63,927 bases of DNA from Candidatus Methylomirabilota bacterium (GCA_035764725.1 DASTYT010000059.1:1-63927); one strand, 5' to 3'. Shown: positions 24,539 through 33,965, counted from the first letter of the stretch. Numbers and translations are program-made. The notes: generated from the sequence alone by a model not told the origin.

Positions 24539-27238
24539 ATGTCAGCCGAGCTGTTCCGCCAGCTCCGCCGGGTGGAAGCCCAGGCCGAAAAGGGGTTCAA
24601 CGGGGAGCCGGCCGAGCGAGCGGAGCGGAAGCGGCGGCTCAGACTCGAGCTTCTCCGCCAGCACCTTTCCTCCAATGTGAACTTCCTCCGGGCCGCCCAT
24701 CTCGGCGGGGCCTCCGGCCAGCAGTCGGTGCAGGCCTATGCGTCCTTCATGGACGGCTTTCTGGTCACGCTGTTCCGCCTGGCCGTCGACGATGCCCGGC
24801 ACGAGGGCGCGGCCCCCATGCCCATCGTGCTGGTGGCACTGGGCGGCTACGGGCGCGGCGAGCTGCATCCGCTCTCGGACCTCGACCTGCTGCTGCTCTA
24901 CGACGGCGAGATGGGTCCCTACGTCCAGCGGGTGACCCAAGGCCTCCTCTACACCCTCTGGGATCTCGGGCTCCAGGTGGGCCACGCGGTGCGAAGCCTA
25001 CCGGACTGCGTGGCGATGGCGCGCACGGACTTCACGAGCCGCACGTCCATGCAGCAGGCGCGCTACCTCGCGGGCGACCGCCGCTTCTTCAACCGCTTCC
25101 GGAAGGTGCTCGCCGAGAACGTCTATCGGAAGGACTTCGCCCAGTTCCTGGAGACGGCGCTGGCCGAGCGCGATCAGCGCTATCGCAAGTTCGGCGGCTC
25201 GCCCTACATGGGCGAGCCGAACGTCAAGGAGTCGGCGGGGGGCCTGCGCGACATTCACACGGCGATGTGGCTCGCCTCCACCAAGTTCGGCACCCGGACC
25301 CTCCTCGAGCTCCGCGACAAGCGCCTCATCACCGAGCGCGAGCAGAAGATGGCGGACGCCGCGCTCACATTCTTGTGGCGCGTGCGCAACGAGCTCCACT
25401 TCATTTCCGGCCACAAGAACGACGTGCTCGGCCGCGAGCTCCAGCCCCAGATCGCGAAGAACTTCGGCTATCAGGGCGACGACATGTCGCTCGCGGTGGA
25501 GAAGTTCATGCGCGACTACTACCTCCATGCCCGGGTGATCCACCGCGTGTCGAAGCGCCTGATCGCGCGCTGCCGCGAGACACTGTCGCGTCCGCGCCCG
25601 GTGCAGCGGCGCCTGCGTCAGGAGGCGCTCGCGGACGGTCTCTACGTGCTCGACGGCCAGCTCCACCTCGTGGAGCCGGATGGCCGCGCGTTCCGCGAGG
25701 ACTCCACGCGGCTCATGAAGGTGTTCTGGCACTCGCATCGCCTGGGGCTCGAGCTGGGCGTGGACGTGGAGCGGGCGATGGAGGACACGCTGGACCTCGT
25801 GGACGAGAAGTTCCAGCGCTCGCCCGAGGTGCGCGATCTCTTCCTCGCCATCTGCCGCAACTGGGGACGCACCGCCCAGACTCTCCGGGAGATGCACGAG
25901 CTGGGGCTGCTTGGCCGCTATCTTCCCGAGTGGGGCGCGCTCACCTGCCTCGTGCAGTACGACGTCTACCATCGGTTCACCGCCGATCAGCACTCGCTGC
26001 TCGCGGTGGAGAACCTGGAGGCGCTGGCCCCCGGCCAGTCCACGGAGTCCGAGGGCATCGCCGAGGTGCTGAACGAGCTGGCGCGCCCCGACCTCCTGAT
26101 GCTCGGCATGCTGCTCCACGACATCGGCAAGGGAAAGGGGCACGGCCACGTCGCCAAGGGCATTCCGCTCATCAAGGACCTGACGGCGCGCATCGGGCTG
26201 CCGCCGGCGGACGCCGACGCGGTGACCCTGCTCGTCGCGCATCACCTCACGCTGTCGCACATGGCGCAGCGCCGGGACATCGACGATCCCAAGACGGTGG
26301 CGTCGCTGGCCGAGGTGGTGGTCACGCCCGAGCGGCTGCGGATGCTCTACCTCCTGACGTTCGCCGACATGCGCGCGGTGGGCCCCGGCGTGATGACGGG
26401 CTGGATGGCCCGTATCCTCTGGGAGCTGTTCTCGCGGACGATGGCTCAGCTCACCGGCGGGCGGCTCGAGCGGCCCAGCCGCGAAAAGGTGGCCGAGCGG
26501 GTCGCCGAGGAGATGGGGGGTGCGCGCGGCGGCGTGGTGGCCCACCTTGCCATGATGTCGGACCGCTACCTCCTCACCACTTCCGCCCAGCGCATCGCCG
26601 CGCACCTGCGCCTGGTGGAGCGGCTGGAGGAGGACGTGGTCGCCACCGAGCTCTTCCACCACCCGGACCTGGACTCGTCCGAGCTGGTCGTGGCGACGAA
26701 GGACGTGCCCGGTCTCTTCGCGCTGATCGCGGGCACGCTGGCCGCCGAGGGCATCAACATCCTCTCCGCCCAGATCCATACCCGTGCGGACGGGATCGCG
26801 CTCGACACCTTCCAGGTCAACGACCCCTTCGGCGAGGCGGTGACGGAAGACGCCCGGTGGCGCCGCACCCTGGGCGCGCTCCGCCGCGTGCTGGTGAGCG
26901 AGCAGACCGTGGAGGACCTGCTGGCGGCGCGCCGCAGCGGCCGTCCGGCCGCGGCCGCGGTGGCCGGTCCCCCCAAGATCACCGTGGACAATCAGCTCTC
27001 GGACACCCACACCGTGGTCGAGGTGAAGTGTCCCGACCGCGTCGGCCTCCTCTACCTCATCACGCGCACCTTCCAAGCGCTGGGCCTGGACATCGGCAGC
27101 GCGCGCATCGCCACCGAGATCGAGCAGGCCTACGACACGTTCTACATCACCGATCACCAGGGCCGCCGCCTCGAGGATCCCGCTCAGATGGACCGCCTCC
27201 GCGACGCCCTCGAAGATGCTCTCCTCAAGCCGCTTTAA
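24539..27238 (+). CDS. glnD: [Protein-PII] uridylyltransferase / uridylyl-removing enzyme
   Basis: Bifunctional nitrogen sensor of 899 residues that uridylylates PII when glutamine is low and removes UMP when it is high. The nucleotidyltransferase motif GGYGRGELHPLSDLDLLLLY begins at residue 102. The HD hydrolase motif is H527-D528 in LLHDIGKGKGHGH, and two C-terminal ACT domains follow (about 718-800, starting VVATKDVPGLFALIAG, and about 828-899, starting VEVKCPDRVGLLYLITRT). Domain order and length fit GlnD. It has a strong promoter-like sequence and no obvious leader. The CDP-alcohol phosphatidyltransferase gene overlaps its end by 23 bp. No glnB or glnA adjoins. Confidence 0.95.
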   Translation: MSAELFRQLRRVEAQAEKGFNGEPAERAERKRRLRLELLRQHLSSNVNFLRAAHLGGASGQQSVQAYASFMDGFLVTLFRLAVDDARHEGAAPMPIVLVALGGYGRGELHPLSDLDLLLLYDGEMGPYVQRVTQGLLYTLWDLGLQVGHAVRSLPDCVAMARTDFTSRTSMQQARYLAGDRRFFNRFRKVLAENVYRKDFAQFLETALAERDQRYRKFGGSPYMGEPNVKESAGGLRDIHTAMWLASTKFGTRTLLELRDKRLITEREQKMADAALTFLWRVRNELHFISGHKNDVLGRELQPQIAKNFGYQGDDMSLAVEKFMRDYYLHARVIHRVSKRLIARCRETLSRPRPVQRRLRQEALADGLYVLDGQLHLVEPDGRAFREDSTRLMKVFWHSHRLGLELGVDVERAMEDTLDLVDEKFQRSPEVRDLFLAICRNWGRTAQTLREMHELGLLGRYLPEWGALTCLVQYDVYHRFTADQHSLLAVENLEALAPGQSTESEGIAEVLNELARPDLLMLGMLLHDIGKGKGHGHVAKGIPLIKDLTARIGLPPADADAVTLLVAHHLTLSHMAQRRDIDDPKTVASLAEVVVTPERLRMLYLLTFADMRAVGPGVMTGWMARILWELFSRTMAQLTGGRLERPSREKVAERVAEEMGGARGGVVAHLAMMSDRYLLTTSAQRIAAHLRLVERLEEDVVATELFHHPDLDSSELVVATKDVPGLFALIAGTLAAEGINILSAQIHTRADGIALDTFQVNDPFGEAVTEDARWRRTLGALRRVLVSEQTVEDLLAARRSGRPAAAAVAGPPKITVDNQLSDTHTVVEVKCPDRVGLLYLITRTFQALGLDIGSARIATEIEQAYDTFYITDHQGRRLEDPAQMDRLRDALEDALLKPL

Positions 27239-27821
27239 GGCTCCGGTTCAGCGCGCGGCCGATCCCATCGCGCGGCTTCTCCTCCGCGCGCGGGTGCGGC
27301 CGAACCACCTCACGATCGCCGGCCTCGGCGTGTCGTGTGTCGCCGCGTGGGCCTTCGCCGGCGGCTATCTCCGCACGGGCGCGGCGCTGCTCACCGTCGC
27401 GGGACTCTTCGATCTCTTCGACGGCTCGCTCGCCCGTCTCGCCGGCCAGGACACGGACTTCGGCGCGTTCCTGGATTCCGTCGTGGACCGCTACTCCGAC
27501 CTGGTGGTACTGCTGGGCCTCGTCGTCTATTGCCAACGTATCGGTGAGTGGACACTCTGCCTCTTCACGATGGCCACGGTGATCGGGACCGTGATGGTCT
27601 CCTACACCAAGGCGCGGGCGCAGTCGATCGGGCTCGCCTGCGAGATCGGGCTCATGGAGCGGCCGGAGCGGCTCATCGTGCTGATCGCGGGGGCAACGTT
27701 CAACCTCATGACGCCCGCCATGGCCATCCTCGCCGTGCTCACCCACACCACGGCGCTCCAGCGCATCTTCTACACGCGGCGGGTCGCGCGAAGCATGGAG
27801 CGGACGGACACCCTCCGGTAA
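27216..27821 (+). CDS. CDP-alcohol phosphatidyltransferase
   Basis: Integral membrane enzyme of 201 residues that joins a CDP-diacylglycerol-type donor to an alcohol such as inositol phosphate or glycerol phosphate. The full signature D66xxD69G70xxA73R74x8G83x3D87x3D91 is present (DLFDGSLARLAG...FLDSVVDRYSD). About five to six hydrophobic helices follow. The pattern resembles the archaetidylinositol/phosphatidylinositol-phosphate synthase branch more than PgsA, but the alcohol is not certain. The ATG lies inside the end of glnD (23-bp overlap), suggesting coupled translation. Its stop codon forms part of a -10-like box for the next gene. Confidence 0.88.
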   Translation: MLSSSRFKAPVQRAADPIARLLLRARVRPNHLTIAGLGVSCVAAWAFAGGYLRTGAALLTVAGLFDLFDGSLARLAGQDTDFGAFLDSVVDRYSDLVVLLGLVVYCQRIGEWTLCLFTMATVIGTVMVSYTKARAQSIGLACEIGLMERPERLIVLIAGATFNLMTPAMAILAVLTHTTALQRIFYTRRVARSMERTDTLR

Positions 27822-27824
27822 ACT
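27819..27824 (+). promoter_or_regulatory. -10-like TAAACT box 6 nt before the lytic transglycosylase
   Basis: TAAACT includes the stop codon of the preceding gene and lies 6 nt before ATG 27831, with no ribosome site between. Same near-leaderless geometry as elsewhere in the window. Confidence 0.35.
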
Positions 27825-27830
27825 CGTAAC

Positions 27831-29894
27831 ATGTGGCGGTGGCTGCGCTCGCTCGCCCTGATCGTCGCGCTCGCCGCTCCGGCGGCGGCGTCGCAGGGGG
27901 CTGCTCCGCCTCTGGCGGCGGCCCTCGCTGCCCAGCGAGCGAGCGACTATCCGACTGCCGCGCGGCTCTTCGGCGAGGCGGCCTCGGTCCCGAACCCCAT
28001 CCCCGAGTACGCCCTCTACCTCCAGGCCGACTCCCTGTCCCGCATGGGCGATCGCAGGGCCGCGGGCGTGGCCGCACAGGCGGTGGAGTTGACGGGCGAG
28101 GGGCCGTTGCTGCCCTCGGCGCTGCTGCTCGTCGCGCGCGAGGCCGCGCGCGCCGGCGACACCGGGAGCGCGATGGTGTTCTACCGCCGCTTCCTCGACC
28201 GCTACCCCGAGCACTGGGAGAGCCCCGGGGCACGGTTCGGCCTGGCCGAGCTGCTGGAGGCCACCGGGCAGGGTGAGGAGGCGCAGCGCCTCTTCCGCAC
28301 CATTTGGCTCACCGCGCCCCTCTCGTTCGCCGCCAATGCGGCCCGCGATCGGGAGCTCGCGTTGATCAATCGAGGAATCCCGGCGCCGCCGGTGAGCGCG
28401 AACGAGCGCGTGGACCGCGCGGAGCGGCTGCTCGCGGGCGGCCAGGCCACGCAGGGACGGCAGGAGATGGAGGCGCTGCTCGCCGAGGGAGTCACCGGCA
28501 ACCCGCAGCTCCGCGCGCTGCGCGTGGTCGCCGAGGCGTATCGGCGCACCGGCAAGCCGGACGACGCCCTCCGTACCGTGGATCGCGCCATCGCGGTCGC
28601 GCCGTTCGAGCGCCGGCCCGCCTGGCTGTTCGAGCGCGCACGCCTGCAGCAGCCGAAGAGCCCGCCCGCGGCCATCGCCACCCTCGACCGGATCGTGCGC
28701 GACCATTCCAAGAGCAGCGAGGCCAGCGACGCGCTGTTCCTGAAGGCCCAGATCCAGGAGTCGCTCAACCAGACCGCGGAGGCGGAGGTCACCTACACGC
28801 GGCTCGCCGCCGACTATCCCGACGACGACGACGCGGGCCGCGCGCAGTGGCGCCTGGGGTGGCTCGCGTGGTTCCGGCGGGACTACGACGGCGCGGCGGC
28901 CAGGTGGACGCGCCTCGCCACGCTGCCGGGCGGTGTGGCCTATCGGGAGAATGCGACCTACTGGATCGGCCGGGCGCACGAGGAGCGGGGCGATCTCGAC
29001 GCGGCCACGCGCCAGTGGTCCGAGGCGGTGGTGTATCAGCCTCGCGGCTACTTCGGCATCCTCGCGACGACACGGCTCACCAAGCGCGGCCTGGCCGTGC
29101 CTGCCGCGCGCGACCCTCGCACGCCCCTGGTCCTCCCCGAGGATGGACTGGTGTCGCTGCGCGACGACCCGCGCTTCGCCAAGGCGGAGGCTCTGCGCTC
29201 GCTGGGGCTCGCGGCGTGGGCCGACGCCGAGCTGAACGACCTCGCGCACCGCTCGGCCGGCGAGGCGCGGCGGCTCTATGCCATCTCCGCCGCGTTCGCG
29301 CAGGACGCCCGGCACCATCAGGCGCTGCGCATCCTCCGCCGCGACTTCTTGCCGGTCGCGCGGGGCGGCTATGCCTGGCTGCCGCGCGCGTTCTGGGAGA
29401 TGTTCTACCCGCTGGGCTGGCGCATGGAGGTCGCGGGCTCGGCGCAGCGCGCCGGCATCGACCCCTTCCTCGTCTCGGCGGTAGTGCGCGAGGAATCGTC
29501 CTACAACCCGCAGGCGCGCTCGCGGGTGGGCGCGCGGGGGCTCATGCAGCTCATGCCGGAGACGGCGCGGCCGATGGCACGGGTGCGCGGCCTCGCCTTC
29601 CAGGAGGGCGAGCTGCTGGACGACCCGGCCGCCAACATCGAGCTGGGCACGGCGTACCTGGGCGGGCTCGTCCGCGACTTCGGGGACGCGCGGCTGGCCG
29701 TGGCCGCCTACAACGCCGGCCCCGCGCGGGTGCGCGAGTGGTGGGGCGCGCGGAAGTCCGACGACCTCGAGGTGTGGGTGGAGCAGATCCCCTACAACGA
29801 GACGCGGAACTTCGTCCGCCGCGTCATGGTGGGCTGGGAGGAGTACCGCCGCCTCTACGCCGATGCGGGCAGCTCGGCGTCCGTGACGCGCTGA
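27831..29894 (+). CDS. Soluble-type lytic murein transglycosylase (Slt70-like) with TPR-like superhelix
   Basis: Periplasmic peptidoglycan-cleaving enzyme of 687 residues that forms 1,6-anhydromuramic ends. A signal peptide (RSLALIVALAAPAAASQ) opens the protein. Residues about 30-480 are TPR-like helical repeats resembling the Slt70 U-shaped domain. The C-terminal SLT domain carries catalytic E555 in VREESSYNPQARS, followed by GARGLMQLMPETA and AVAAYNAGPARV, the three SLT sequence motifs. The ATG follows a -10-like box by 6 nt. Its stop overlaps the next ATG (TGATG), coupling it to the RDD protein. Confidence 0.92.
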   Translation: MWRWLRSLALIVALAAPAAASQGAAPPLAAALAAQRASDYPTAARLFGEAASVPNPIPEYALYLQADSLSRMGDRRAAGVAAQAVELTGEGPLLPSALLLVAREAARAGDTGSAMVFYRRFLDRYPEHWESPGARFGLAELLEATGQGEEAQRLFRTIWLTAPLSFAANAARDRELALINRGIPAPPVSANERVDRAERLLAGGQATQGRQEMEALLAEGVTGNPQLRALRVVAEAYRRTGKPDDALRTVDRAIAVAPFERRPAWLFERARLQQPKSPPAAIATLDRIVRDHSKSSEASDALFLKAQIQESLNQTAEAEVTYTRLAADYPDDDDAGRAQWRLGWLAWFRRDYDGAAARWTRLATLPGGVAYRENATYWIGRAHEERGDLDAATRQWSEAVVYQPRGYFGILATTRLTKRGLAVPAARDPRTPLVLPEDGLVSLRDDPRFAKAEALRSLGLAAWADAELNDLAHRSAGEARRLYAISAAFAQDARHHQALRILRRDFLPVARGGYAWLPRAFWEMFYPLGWRMEVAGSAQRAGIDPFLVSAVVREESSYNPQARSRVGARGLMQLMPETARPMARVRGLAFQEGELLDDPAANIELGTAYLGGLVRDFGDARLAVAAYNAGPARVREWWGARKSDDLEVWVEQIPYNETRNFVRRVMVGWEEYRRLYADAGSSASVTR

Positions 29895-30325
29895 TGGTCA
29901 CGGCGGGCTACGTCCGCCGGATGCTGGCGGGGCTGCTGGATACCGTCATGGGTCTCACGCTGTGGGCCCTATGCTCGATGTGGCTCATCCTCGGCGTGTG
30001 GGCGATTCGCGGCCTGCCCCGTGACGCGCGAGGCGTGCTCCTCATCTACGCTGGCGTCCTCGGCCTCGCCGTGGGTCTGCACTTCATCTACCACGTGGTG
30101 CTGCTGGGCGGGTGCGGCCAGACCGTGGGCCGGATGGCCCTCGGCATCGCGGTGGTGCGCCGCGGCGGCGGGGCACCGGGCTACGGGCGTGCGGCGCTCC
30201 GCTCGGTGGGGAACGCCCTGGTCGTGGTGACGCTGGGGCTGGCGGCGCTCGTCGCGCTCTTCAATCGCGAGCGGCGGGACATGGCGGATCTGATGTCAGG
30301 GACGCGTGTGGTACGCCTCGGCTGA
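29894..30325 (+). CDS. RDD-family membrane protein
   Basis: Membrane protein of 143 residues with about three hydrophobic helices. It opens with the Arg-(x)n-Asp pattern of the RDD family (VRRMLAGLLDTVMGLTLW), and later shows GQTVGRMALGIAVVRRGGG and the terminal DMADLMSGTRVV typical of these proteins. Function of RDD proteins is mostly unknown; some transport small solutes or ions. Start ATG 29894 overlaps the transglycosylase stop by one base. The last 145 bp overlap the open frame of the convergent M48 peptidase. Confidence 0.8.
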   Translation: MVTAGYVRRMLAGLLDTVMGLTLWALCSMWLILGVWAIRGLPRDARGVLLIYAGVLGLAVGLHFIYHVVLLGGCGQTVGRMALGIAVVRRGGGAPGYGRAALRSVGNALVVVTLGLAALVALFNRERRDMADLMSGTRVVRLG

Positions 30326-31059
30326 CCAGAAGCGCGAGCCCGGCATCGCATCGCTCCCGTTCGGCGAGAGGGCAGGAGAGACGACGGGGCGCGGGGACTC
30401 GGCGGGAGCGGGCGGCCCCTCCCCCAGGGGGTCAGGCGCTCCTCCAGTGTCGGATGCGTGCTGAGCAATCCCGTGAGACCCTCCGTCGGCCGCGGGCTCG
30501 TCCGGTCGAGCGCGCGCAGCGCGCGGGCCATGCTGGCCTCCGGCTCGCGGTGGCCCATCGCGCTCAGGATCTCGACGGCGCGACGATCCGCCTGCAGCTC
30601 CTGATGCCGCGAGAAGGCGCGCACGGCGAGGGGATTCACGATGAGGTCGAGCAGGCCCACCCCCGGCGCGACTACGCCCAGCAGAGTGAAGCCGGCGAAG
30701 ATGCTCAGCGAGAGCCGGCGGCGATCGCCGATGTGCCCGAGCACTTCGTGGGCTACCTCGTGGGCCACCACGGCCTCGATCACCTCCGTCGGCTGCTTCA
30801 TGAGCCCGTCGGTGAAGTAGAACACCGCCTCCTCGTCGCTGTAGGCGGCGGCGGCGCGGCTCTGTACGAACGCGAAGCTGTAGCGCTCAGGATCGTCGCC
30901 CGCCGCCACCGCGGCGCGGTAAAGAATATCGGACACGCGTACGGTCGCGGAGCTGGTGGGAGACGGGAAGTACGCGCCCTTGGGCGAGCTGGCGCAGCCC
31001 GTCAGGAGCGCGGCCGCCATCAGCGCGGCAAGGGCGCGAACCCGCGCCGGTCTTGGCAT
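30181..31059 (-). CDS. M48-family metallopeptidase lipoprotein with antisense C-terminal extension
   Basis: Exported zinc protease of 292 residues, likely a periplasmic quality-control enzyme like BepA/LoiP. The lipobox LLTGC puts the lipidated Cys at residue 22. The zinc site is H100-E101-x-x-H104 (VVAHEVAHEVLGH) with the third ligand E154 in RHQELQAD. The family core ends near LLSTHPTLEERL at residue about 209. The remaining 80 or so residues are Arg/Ser/Pro-rich and unlike any domain. They are encoded antisense to the 3' part of the RDD gene (145-bp overlap), so the natural stop may have been lost. The protease core itself looks intact. Confidence 0.82.
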   Translation of the reverse strand: MPRPARVRALAALMAAALLTGCASSPKGAYFPSPTSSATVRVSDILYRAAVAAGDDPERYSFAFVQSRAAAAYSDEEAVFYFTDGLMKQPTEVIEAVVAHEVAHEVLGHIGDRRRLSLSIFAGFTLLGVVAPGVGLLDLIVNPLAVRAFSRHQELQADRRAVEILSAMGHREPEASMARALRALDRTSPRPTEGLTGLLSTHPTLEERLTPWGRGRPLPPSPRAPSSLLPSRRTGAMRCRARASGQPRRTTRVPDIRSAMSRRSRLKSATSAASPSVTTTRAFPTERSAARP

Positions 31060-31217
31060 GTTCAGATGGTAGGGGGCACCTCCCTGGCCTGCGGAGGAAA
31101 TTCGGGAGCCTTTGGTGCGCCCAAGGGGTTGATATCTCGGGGCTCCCTCGACCCCCGCGGTGGTGGACGAGGCGCGGCTTCATTTGACATTCCGGTGACA
31201 TCGGCCCGGTGACGGGC

Positions 31218-31226
31218 TGGTAGACT
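31218..31226 (+). promoter_or_regulatory. Extended -10 (TGGTAGACT) 8 nt before msrP
   Basis: TGG-TAGACT is followed by 8 nt and ATG 31235, with no ribosome site. A TTGACA lies at 31184-31189 but at a 31-bp spacing, too far to be its -35. Confidence 0.5.
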
Positions 31227-31234
31227 GAGGCCAT

Positions 31235-32206
31235 ATGCTGATCAAGCACGGCGATCGCTTCAAGAGCTCGGAGATCACCCCGCGGGCGCTCTATCTCGAC
31301 CGGCGGAGCTTCATCACGGGCAGCCTCATCACGGGGGCGGCGGCGCTGGCCCTGATGCCGCGCGATGCGCGGGCGGCCGCGCCCCCGGCCAAGGGGCAGC
31401 CGCTGGCCGCCCAGAAGAACGCGCCGATGAGCCTCACCGAGGCCCAGACCCCGTTCAAGGACGCCACCACCTACAACAATTTCTACGAGTTCGGCACCGA
31501 CAAGGAGGACCCGTCGCAGAACGCCCACACCCTGCGCACGCGCCCCTGGTCGGTGAAGGTGGAAGGCCTCTGCGCCAAGCCGCGCAGCTTCGACATCGAC
31601 GAGCTCCTGAAGCTGGCTCCGCTCGAGGAGCGGGTCTACGGCCTCCGCTGCGTGGAGGCCTGGTCCATGGTGATCCCATGGATCGGCTACTCGCTCTCCG
31701 CGCTGCTGAAGAAGGTCGAGCCCACCAGCCAGGCCAAGTTCGTCGAGTTCATCACGCTGCTCGATCCCGAGCAGATGCCCGGGCAGAAGAAGGGCCTCTT
31801 CGGCTGGAGCGGGCTGGACTGGCCCTATGTCGAGGGTCTGCGGCTCGATGAGGCCATGCATCCCCTCACCATGCTCACCGTCGGCATGTACGGTCAGGTG
31901 CTGCCGAACCAGAACGGGGCTCCCGTGCGCGTGGTGATTCCCTGGAAATACGGGTTCAAGAGCGGCAAGAGCATCGTGCGGATCCGGCTCGCGAGCGAGC
32001 AGCCGAAGACGACGTGGGAGAAAGCGGCGCCGTCCGAGTACGGCTTCTACTCGAACGTGAATCCCGCGGTCGATCACCCGCGCTGGAGCCAGGCGACCGA
32101 GCGACGCATCGGCGAGTTCCGCCGCCGGAAGACGCTGCCGTTCAACGGCTACGGCGATCAGGTCGCGTCGCTCTACGCGGGCATGGACCTGAAGAAGTTC
32201 TACTAG
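31235..32206 (+). CDS. msrP: Protein-methionine-sulfoxide reductase catalytic subunit MsrP
   Basis: Periplasmic molybdenum enzyme of 323 residues that repairs oxidised methionine in exported proteins using electrons from the quinone pool via MsrQ. A twin-arginine signal is visible ([20 protein letters not shown]), cleaved after DARAAA. The molybdopterin-coordinating Cys is C139 in [32 protein letters not shown] and the C-terminal [17 protein letters not shown] are family blocks. Length matches the family. msrQ follows after 13 nt, making a complete two-gene system. Confidence 0.95.
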   Translation: MLIKHGDRFKSSEITPRALYLDRRSFITGSLITGAAALALMPRDARAAAPPAKGQPLAAQKNAPMSLTEAQTPFKDATTYNNFYEFGTDKEDPSQNAHTLRTRPWSVKVEGLCAKPRSFDIDELLKLAPLEERVYGLRCVEAWSMVIPWIGYSLSALLKKVEPTSQAKFVEFITLLDPEQMPGQKKGLFGWSGLDWPYVEGLRLDEAMHPLTMLTVGMYGQVLPNQNGAPVRVVIPWKYGFKSGKSIVRIRLASEQPKTTWEKAAPSEYGFYSNVNPAVDHPRWSQATERRIGEFRRRKTLPFNGYGDQVASLYAGMDLKKFY

Positions 32207-32219
32207 GCCGCGGCCTCCG

Positions 32220-32849
32220 ATGACGCGCCGGGGCCGGACGGCGCTCAAGGTCTTCGTGTGGGCGGCGTGCCTCGCCCCGCTGGCCTGGCTCGGCCAGCGG
32301 GCCTGGGTCGGCGATCTCGGCGCCAACCCCATCAGCTTCATGACCAACACGCTCGGCGACTGGACCTTCCGCATCCTGCTCGCGAGCCTGGCGGTGACGC
32401 CGCTGCGCATCGTGAGCGGCTGGTCGTGGCCCATTACGCTGCGCCGCCTGCTGGGCCTTTTCGCGTTCTTCTACGCCTCGCTCCACTTCGGCGTGTGGCT
32501 CGTGCTCGATCACTACTTCGACTGGCACGAGATGGGCGCGGACATCGTGAAGCGACCCTTCATCACGGTGGGGATGGCGGCGCTGACGCTGCTGATCCCG
32601 CTCGCCCTTACCTCGACGAGCGGAATGATCAAGAGGATGGGCGGTGTGGCGTGGCGGCGGGTCCACAGCCTGGTCTACCTGGTCGGCGTCCTCGCCGCCC
32701 TCCACTACCTCTGGCTGGCGAAGAAGTCGGTGACCGGCCCCTACTACTACATCACCGTACTGGTGATCCTGCTCGGGATCCGGCTGGCGGACTGGGCCCG
32801 CCGGCGCCTGACCGCCCGCGCGCGGGTGCGGGCGGCCTCGGGCGCCTAG
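32220..32849 (+). CDS. msrQ: MsrQ, heme-binding membrane subunit of the MsrPQ system
   Basis: Integral membrane cytochrome b-type protein of 209 residues that passes electrons from quinol to periplasmic MsrP. About six hydrophobic helices are seen. Likely heme-ligand His residues are in FYASLHFGVWLVLDHYFDWHE, WRRVHSLVYL and VLAALHYLWLAKKS. NTLGDWTFRILLASLAVTPLR is typical of the family's ferric-reductase-like domain. It follows msrP by 13 nt. The stop codon shares a CTAG with the convergent MlaC-like gene. Confidence 0.93.
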   Translation: MTRRGRTALKVFVWAACLAPLAWLGQRAWVGDLGANPISFMTNTLGDWTFRILLASLAVTPLRIVSGWSWPITLRRLLGLFAFFYASLHFGVWLVLDHYFDWHEMGADIVKRPFITVGMAALTLLIPLALTSTSGMIKRMGGVAWRRVHSLVYLVGVLAALHYLWLAKKSVTGPYYYITVLVILLGIRLADWARRRLTARARVRAASGA

Positions 32850-33478
32850 GCGGACGCGGGAGCGGGGGCCGACTCCACTTCCTTCACGCGGAGCTTCCAC
32901 ATGAAGTCCTGGTAGCTCGTGTCGGCCAGCGTCTTGTCGAAGAACTCGCGGTAGCTTCCGACCAGGCTCCGGCGGTCGACGAGCACGTCGTGGACCTGCC
33001 ACTTGCTGTGGCCGGCGGGGGCGAGCTGATACTCGAGCAGCACCTGGCCCTGGCGCTCGAGCAACACGGTCGAGCGAACGGTGGCGCGGGTGCCGTCAAC
33101 CGTCACGCCCGTATAGTTGATGCGCTTGCCCGTGCGGATCGTGCGCAGCCAGGCACGCCCCAGCATGCTGGTGAAGATCCGGGTGAACTCGTCACGCTCC
33201 TGCGGGGTGCGGGCCACCCAGTGCCGGCCCAGGCTCTTCTTGGCCATCTCCCGGACGTCGAACAGGAAGAAGGCGACACGGGCGATCTCCGCGGCGCTGG
33301 GCGCGCGGTCGCCCCGGGCCTTGACGGCCTTATCGCCCAGCAGCTCCTCCACGGCCTTTTGGATCACCTCGGCGGGCTCCGCCCGACGGATCTCCAGGAC
33401 CACCTTGGCTGGCCGGCTCACGGTGAAGAGCGGCGCAAAGAGGACGGCTCGGGTCAACGCGGCGATGTTCCGGCCCAT
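32846..33478 (-). CDS. MlaC/Ttg2D-family phospholipid-binding ABC accessory protein
   Basis: Protein of 210 residues like MlaC, which carries phospholipids across the periplasm to or from the MlaFEDB complex. Core features: VIQKAVEELLGD, a Phe-rich helix followed by FTRIFTSMLGRAWLRTI, and the beta-sheet half with YQLAPAGHSKWQVHDVLVDRRSLVGSYREFF. The WxVxDVxxxxxSLVxxYR block is the best family signature. Start ATG 33478 has GGGAGG upstream; the N-terminus is only weakly signal-peptide-like. No mla ATPase or permease is adjacent, so it is an isolated copy. Stop overlaps msrQ's in a CTAG. Confidence 0.8.
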   Translation of the reverse strand: MGRNIAALTRAVLFAPLFTVSRPAKVVLEIRRAEPAEVIQKAVEELLGDKAVKARGDRAPSAAEIARVAFFLFDVREMAKKSLGRHWVARTPQERDEFTRIFTSMLGRAWLRTIRTGKRINYTGVTVDGTRATVRSTVLLERQGQVLLEYQLAPAGHSKWQVHDVLVDRRSLVGSYREFFDKTLADTSYQDFMWKLRVKEVESAPAPASA

Positions 33479-33965
33479 TCGCAAAACCTCCCGGGTCGAG
33501 TTCGCTGCCTGTTGCGTCGGGCGACCCATTGGCGGCCCGTGTCAACAAAGCCGGCGCGGTGGGTTGCCCCGCCTGGCCGGCCATTGAATCCCTGTCGGGA
33601 GGCCCTGCGTGTCAGGTGCTGCGTACGCCGGCCATCAGGGGAGCAACCGGGGTGCCACGGGCCCTGCCCCTGGCCAGGACGACCTAAGTCATGTAGATCA
33701 GGGGGTTATGGGACCCAATGGGAGGGGGTCTTCCGACCGCGCCGAAACGGCTCGTCAAGGATCGGACGTCACCCGAGGCGATCTCAACGTGTGCTGGGGG
33801 TGACGGCGTGTCCGATAGCGTGACAGGGGTTTGGTAGGCCTTCCAGGGGCTTCCGGCCGGCGGGACGTTCGCATATACTCTCCCAACCCTCGCGCCCGAA
33901 GCACGCCTGAGGCGCATAGGGCACAGTGAGCCACGACCAACCGTGATCTGTGACGTGAGGCATCG
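33479..33965. other. Intergenic region ahead of the liv operon, no gene recognised
   Basis: This 487-bp gap separates the MlaC-like start from livG. It has lower coding bias than its surroundings. A 64-codon GTG-start frame at 33609-33803 is Gly/Ser-rich and unlike a protein. I found no tRNA-like fold and no riboswitch I can name. The only clear signal is a promoter-like pair near 33851-33879. The sequence GCCGGCCAT occurs twice, near 33578 and 33631. Confidence 0.5.
33851..33879 (+). promoter_or_regulatory. Probable liv operon promoter (TTCCGG-N17-TATACT)
   Basis: TATACT at 33874-33879 matches TATAAT in five of six bases; the TTCCGG 17 bp upstream is a modest -35. A start near 33886 would give an untranslated leader of about 80 nt before livG. 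Confidence 0.45.

Noticed and set aside
28304..29893. The long upstream part of the open frame that leads into the RDD gene
   Set aside because: It lies in another frame inside the lytic transglycosylase. The RDD protein begins at ATG 29894, which overlaps the upstream stop and starts the family motif.
33609..33803. A 64-codon GTG-start frame in the gap before livG
   Set aside because: Gly/Ser/Arg-rich with no predicted fold, no ribosome site, and it ends within promoter-like DNA.
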